Assembly: GCA_947172415.1 (NCBI GenBank)
Contig: OX359189.1
Location: forward strand, 270,501-334,500
Source: Chondrosia reniformis
Lineage: Eukaryota; Porifera; Demospongiae; Chondrillida; Chondrillidae
Reading direction: 5' to 3'
Length of the DNA: 64,000 nucleotides
Part shown: positions 60,008 through 64,000 of the stretch, in pieces
Numbering within the stretch: the first letter of the stretch is position 1
Layout: each line of letters opens with the position of its first letter
Program-made: the position numbers and the translations under genes
Notes under the pieces: model-generated
Told to the model about the DNA's origin: nothing
Databases searched by the model: none
The model's input: only the letters and a program-made list of their open reading frames with translations

Positions 60008-63000
60008 ATGGCGGCGGACTGGAGTGTTTTGATGAGAAAACTGTCATCCGAGAAAGCAGCAGAAAGAAAGGTATCATTTATCACTACCTATTGTGATGAA
60101 TTCTAGGAAACTGGCTTTGCTATGCGGATGATAACAAAAGTGCTGGCACACTGATAGTAGTACTCGGGAATACAGAAATGGATGCCCCCCTCCCCCGGGA
60201 CTTTCGGGACGAGGCGGGGGCGGGGTGGGGAATTAGACTAATTGGTTGTTAGGCATCCATCAAAGGTGATAGCTCCTATAACAGCTAGCTCTGTGTGGCA
60301 AGTAGCCCACTGCACTAGGTCATGAGATGTAGTAGAGAGGGTAGGTTGGATTGTTACTGATACAAGGCTAGTGGCTGTAGACACACTTATACCATATTGC
60401 CCGCCTTGTTCCAGGGGGGGGCATTGTAATGAAATGTATAATTTGTTGATGACACTTGTAGTCGGCAGTGACTGAGATTAAAAGATGTCTGCTCAATGCT
60501 GAGGTACTGGGGCAGCTGGACATGTTGTCAGGGAAAGGGAAAGGGAAGGCCAGCTTCACTTGGGAGAGACTTGCACAACAATCTTCAAGTTTTTGTCTGA
60601 GAGAGTTTGACTATCAAAAGAAACTTTTAAAGAAGGTGTGGTCTGTTGTCATGGTTACATCTTTAGTCATTAAAAATGTATTTTTCAACATTGTGATAAT
60701 ACTATTGCCTTTCACTTCTAGGATCCTTCTGGTCTATTCAAGAGTGTTCTTAAGGCTGGAAACAGAAGTGAGAGTTGTAGCATACACTTGAGTTATTTGA
60801 GGGTATTTCATTTAGGAACAGTCAGTGTTGACCATTTGACATTTCCCTATCTTGGTAGAAGGTCCTGTTGTCAGTCTAAAGTGTATGGTGGATCATGTCG
60901 TGCAGGCACTGGATGGAGGCCAAGAGAGAAGAGCATTTTTTATTGGTGAAGCAATTTCCATCTTACAAAGACATGTGTTAGAATGGAGGAAGTACCGGAA
61001 TGGATTAAGTCAAAAACAGTTTAATGGTATGTGGCAGTATCATTCTTGTGTTGCCATGGCAACATGTGATTGTATTGCTGATGTAAGAACATCAGAGTGT
61101 TAAATCAGCAGAGGGAGTGGGAGGGGCGGTTGTAAGGTTTCCAGTCACACCCACTGTAACAAATGGGCATGTCAGTTGTTGTACCAACCGTCAATGTCAG
61201 ATCTTGAGAAAGAATTAATTACGTAAGGCTATGATGAAAGTATGGCAATCAATGGAATTGTTTCATTGAACCAGTCCAAGTGACTGAAGTCCCATCTTAC
61301 AGTGGCAACAAAGTCAATTATATTCGTATTCTTTTGTACACAAGTATGAGATTTCTTATGGAAGTGAAATTTTATATTCACCTTAGAGAGCATTTACCAT
61401 TCAAGAATGCTTGTTACTTATCATCAAGAATTCATACCTACATCATGCTTCTATAATTAAATTCCATTGTTGCCTTCCCTCCAGAACTTGTGTGTCTACT
61501 GCAAGACATTTGCCTGTCCTCCCAGAATGTGGACAAGCCTGAACTGCTCAGCGTCCTGAAGCAGTTAATAGCCCGGTGCTCTTATAGAGTAGAGCTCTCT
61601 TGTGACACAACCTATTGTTTTCTATCTCAAGTGCTAAGTGATATTCAGTAAGTTGTAAAGGTAGCCATTTTGATAGTTTCCTTATATGGTGTGGGTTGGT
61701 ATAATTATGTGTGGTCCCTCAATCACCTTCCTCCAGTTCAGGTTGGCTGATGGTCGTGATTGTACGTACAACTGTGAATTGAGTGCATCTATTGTATTGT
61801 CCTTTGTGACCATGAATGTGTTTTACATTGAGTCAGGTCACCTTTGCTGACTGAAATAATTTGGTCTTCAGGAAATCCATTTTCACAATTGATATTTTGT
61901 GTAGCGTAACTCATAAACAGATTAACGAGATGCATTTTAATTGTTTTGAGTCCCTGACAGAAGTAACTTGTAGTTTGTTTCATTTGAAGCGTATGCCACT
62001 CGTGGCTTACATGTAATGGATACACTATTGGTGTAAGCTGCCAGTATTTACAAAACCATATTTATCCTTTTATATGTTGAACTTTGGTATATAAAACCTT
62101 TAAAGACTTGTATCTTGAATTCCAACCTGTCATGTGATCTCAGGTATTCACAAGTTGCTATGTGTACAGTCACCAGCCAATGGCTTCATTTTACCAAAGG
62201 CATGCAGAGACTGGCCCCAATTGCTAACATGTTTATATTAGTCACAGCATTAGTGGTACTCCTAATAGAATAAGGATTTCTTCTAACTATGTCAAACTTC
62301 CGTATCTATTAATTGGAGTATCTTTTGACTTGTAAGTTTTTTATTTGATCTCCTTTGGACACTTCGACCTCGAGGGTCTTCAGCAAACTGATGAAATGGT
62401 CTTCTGTTGCCTTATTACAGACACTGTTTACATGTTTATTTACATCTTTGTATGTATTGCAGGGGATGCATATCGGAGTTCATTTAAATATTTTCTTGCT
62501 AATTAAATTCTCTCTTGGCTATCACCTTCAAAGGTTTTGCTCCTCAAATCACACCACTCACGATACCTGTGCTGGTTTAACACAATTAGTGGTCTGTATA
62601 GGTTTACACTAAATATTCACTTTTCAAGTGGCAGCAGCTTTTGGAATCTCATTGAGGAATGTTGTTGTTTGCTGAGCTGGCAGATTCTCTATGGGCTAAT
62701 GCTCTGAGTCACTAATCCAAGGGTGTGAATGAATACTTCAAGGAGCAGGCTACTCTGGACATGTTTGATCCAGGGGATTGCATTTCCAAGCCACTTTCAA
62801 CTGCAACACTAGACCATACTGAAACAAGTTATTTAATAAGTGTACCAACTAGAGTTCAGACTCCTGCAATTTGCCAATTACAAACAAATTTTATTATTAT
62901 TTCAGTCATTACATTATTCACAAGTTCTCTACTTTAGGATATAATATACATTCATACATACAGTACATATGTTGCATTACCAAATAGTAAAACTGGCTTT

Positions 63001-64000
63001 CAGATTACTGGTAGAAATGGTGATGCAGGTGTGTGTTCCACTGCAAGGGCATGTTCTAACTCGGTGGCTTCAGCTCTTGTTGTGTGTGTTTCTCATTAAA
63101 GGAGACAGTTTAGGCATAGGTCTAGGTTTTCTAATTCAGCAAGCTATTAGCAGTTTGGTCTGCCATAAAGTGATTGCTAATGTCTATAATTCATAGAAAC
63201 AGAAGAAATGTATGATACATTTCATACCACAGACATGTGTTTGACAAGTACACGAGTGGCTACGACTGGTTCAGTCACTGCCGGTCATGTATGCACATCT
63301 CTGGAGGAGAGTATTTAAAGGTCTTTAGGAAGAATGGGACACAATCTTCATTGGACTAGCCTCTGTATTAGCTAGTTTTATTTTTAGTACACTTTTTGTC
63401 ATTTCTGAAACAATAGATATTTTTTAAAATCATATTAACCTATTTGCTGTGAACTTGTAACCTAGGCAACCTATTGTAACCTAGGTAACCATTTCATGTT
63501 CTTTGTCCCTGCAGTCAGGAGAGGAACCACAAGACGGTGGAAGCGATACTGTCTCTCTGCAACATTTGTGTTCCACTGCTCTTCCACAATGCCAGAGGCA
63601 GACTGTGTCGTTTGGGAGAGCCGCTTCTCTCTCCCCTTCTCCACCTCTGGCCCAAGTCCATGTCGTCTGTGAAGGTGCTAACCTGCGACCTCAGGCTCTG
63701 CATTCCATTGAACAGTGTGTGTTTGTTGTCTGTAGAAGGAACTCATTGATTTCCTGAGAAATCAGCTGAGATGTCACTTTCCGTATGGTTTTCATGGAGG
63801 AAGCAGTTCAGTAAACAAGACCCAATTTCAAGTTAGCAGTGTCTATTCACCAGGCAGACTAAGCGGCTGTGGTTAACTTCCCAAAGTCTAGTTTATGTAA
63901 CAGTGTTGCATTAATTGATCTGATCTGGTGCACACAACATGGCCTACCTTATTTGGAAATTGAGTTGTATTTGACCTCTGACCTCTTGTGTGTCTTTTTG
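60008..64000 (+). CDS. ATM: ATM kinase, N-terminal exons (runs off the window)
   Basis: ATM is the PI3K-like kinase that signals DNA double-strand breaks; only part of its N-terminal HEAT solenoid is here. Exon 1 (60008-60069) reads MAADWSVLMRKLSSEKAAER and matches the TAN motif (ATM remembered as [20 protein letters not shown]). The next exon (from about 60463) gives SAVTEIKRCLLNAEVLGQLD and FTWERLAQQSSSFCLREFDY. Later exons give SLKCMVDHVVQALDGGQ, VLEWRKYRNGLSQKQFNELV and CLLQDICLSSQNVDKPELLS. After a long intron (about 61650-63513), another exon reads NHKTVEAILSLCNICVPLLF and LGEPLLSPLLHLWPKSMSS, as in the human ILPTLLYIW region. The gene continues past 64000, so the kinase domain is not seen. 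Confidence 0.87.
61650..63513. other. long ATM intron with no recognised content
   Basis: About 1.9 kb between the exon ending SQVLSDIQ (donor GTAAGT at about 61649) and the acceptor ccctgcag at about 63514. It is AT-rich and far longer than most introns here. I found no exon, repeat or RNA gene in it, though a small exon could be missed. Confidence 0.55.

Overview
The window is eukaryotic and animal. Protein-coding segments are short and are interrupted by many small introns (mostly about 50-150 bp, with GT..AG ends). Genes are packed closely, and several pairs start head-to-head with 57-121 bp between start codons. Nearly every recognisable gene has a human orthologue: SMCR8, MRPS28, androglobin, ASCC3, pyridoxal kinase, QRSL1, CUTC, HDHD3, a perilipin, an ASK-type MAP3K, CCDC181 and ATM. 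Metazoan genes (androglobin, perilipin, SMCR8, CCDC181), a compact intron-rich layout and moderate divergence from vertebrates suggest an early-branching marine animal. A sponge is my best guess; this is an inference and not proven by any single signal.

Layout. 1-3.25 kb is non-coding: a 169-bp satellite with nested higher-order structure, then decayed repeats. 3.26-3.81 kb is a TA-flanked pogo/Tigger-like MITE. 4.4-8.2 kb (-) is SMCR8, head-to-head with a small FLASH/CASP8AP2-like coiled-coil gene (8.25-9.2 kb, +). 9.45-9.96 kb (-) is MRPS28, 57 bp from androglobin (10.0-18.2 kb, +). 18.8-28.5 kb (-) is ASCC3, followed by an unresolved locus at 28.9-29.7 kb. 29.8-32.9 kb is AT-rich and gene-free. 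32.9-35.1 kb (-) is pyridoxal kinase, 35.1-38.6 kb (-) a large coiled-coil/disordered MAP7-like protein, and 38.8-42.6 kb (-) QRSL1 (mitochondrial GatA). 42.7-44.1 kb (+) is an unrecognised disordered protein with a KEN box. 44.2-45.1 kb (-) is CUTC, head-to-head with HDHD3 (45.2-46.5 kb, +). 46.7-48.7 kb (+) is a perilipin and 48.9-55.8 kb (+) an ASK1-family MAP3K. 56.3-57.5 kb (-) is CCDC181 and 57.6-59.9 kb (-) a single-pass membrane protein. The last sits head-to-head with the first exons of ATM, from 60.0 kb off the right edge.

The genes do not form one pathway; stress and damage responses recur (ASCC3, ASK1, ATM), but that may be chance. The most unusual pattern is in the introns. Tandem arrays lie on splice signals: four pyrimidine arrays in two genes on opposite strands all read as pyrimidine in the transcript and lie just upstream of the 3' splice site, and other arrays begin at, or contain copies of, 5' splice sites. 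The SMCR8 intron is almost entirely a 36-bp repeat, with a canonical G-quadruplex motif and a GTGAGT in most units on the transcript strand.

Gene spans run from start codon to stop codon and include introns. Exon limits were read by eye from splice consensus and reading frame, without alignment software.
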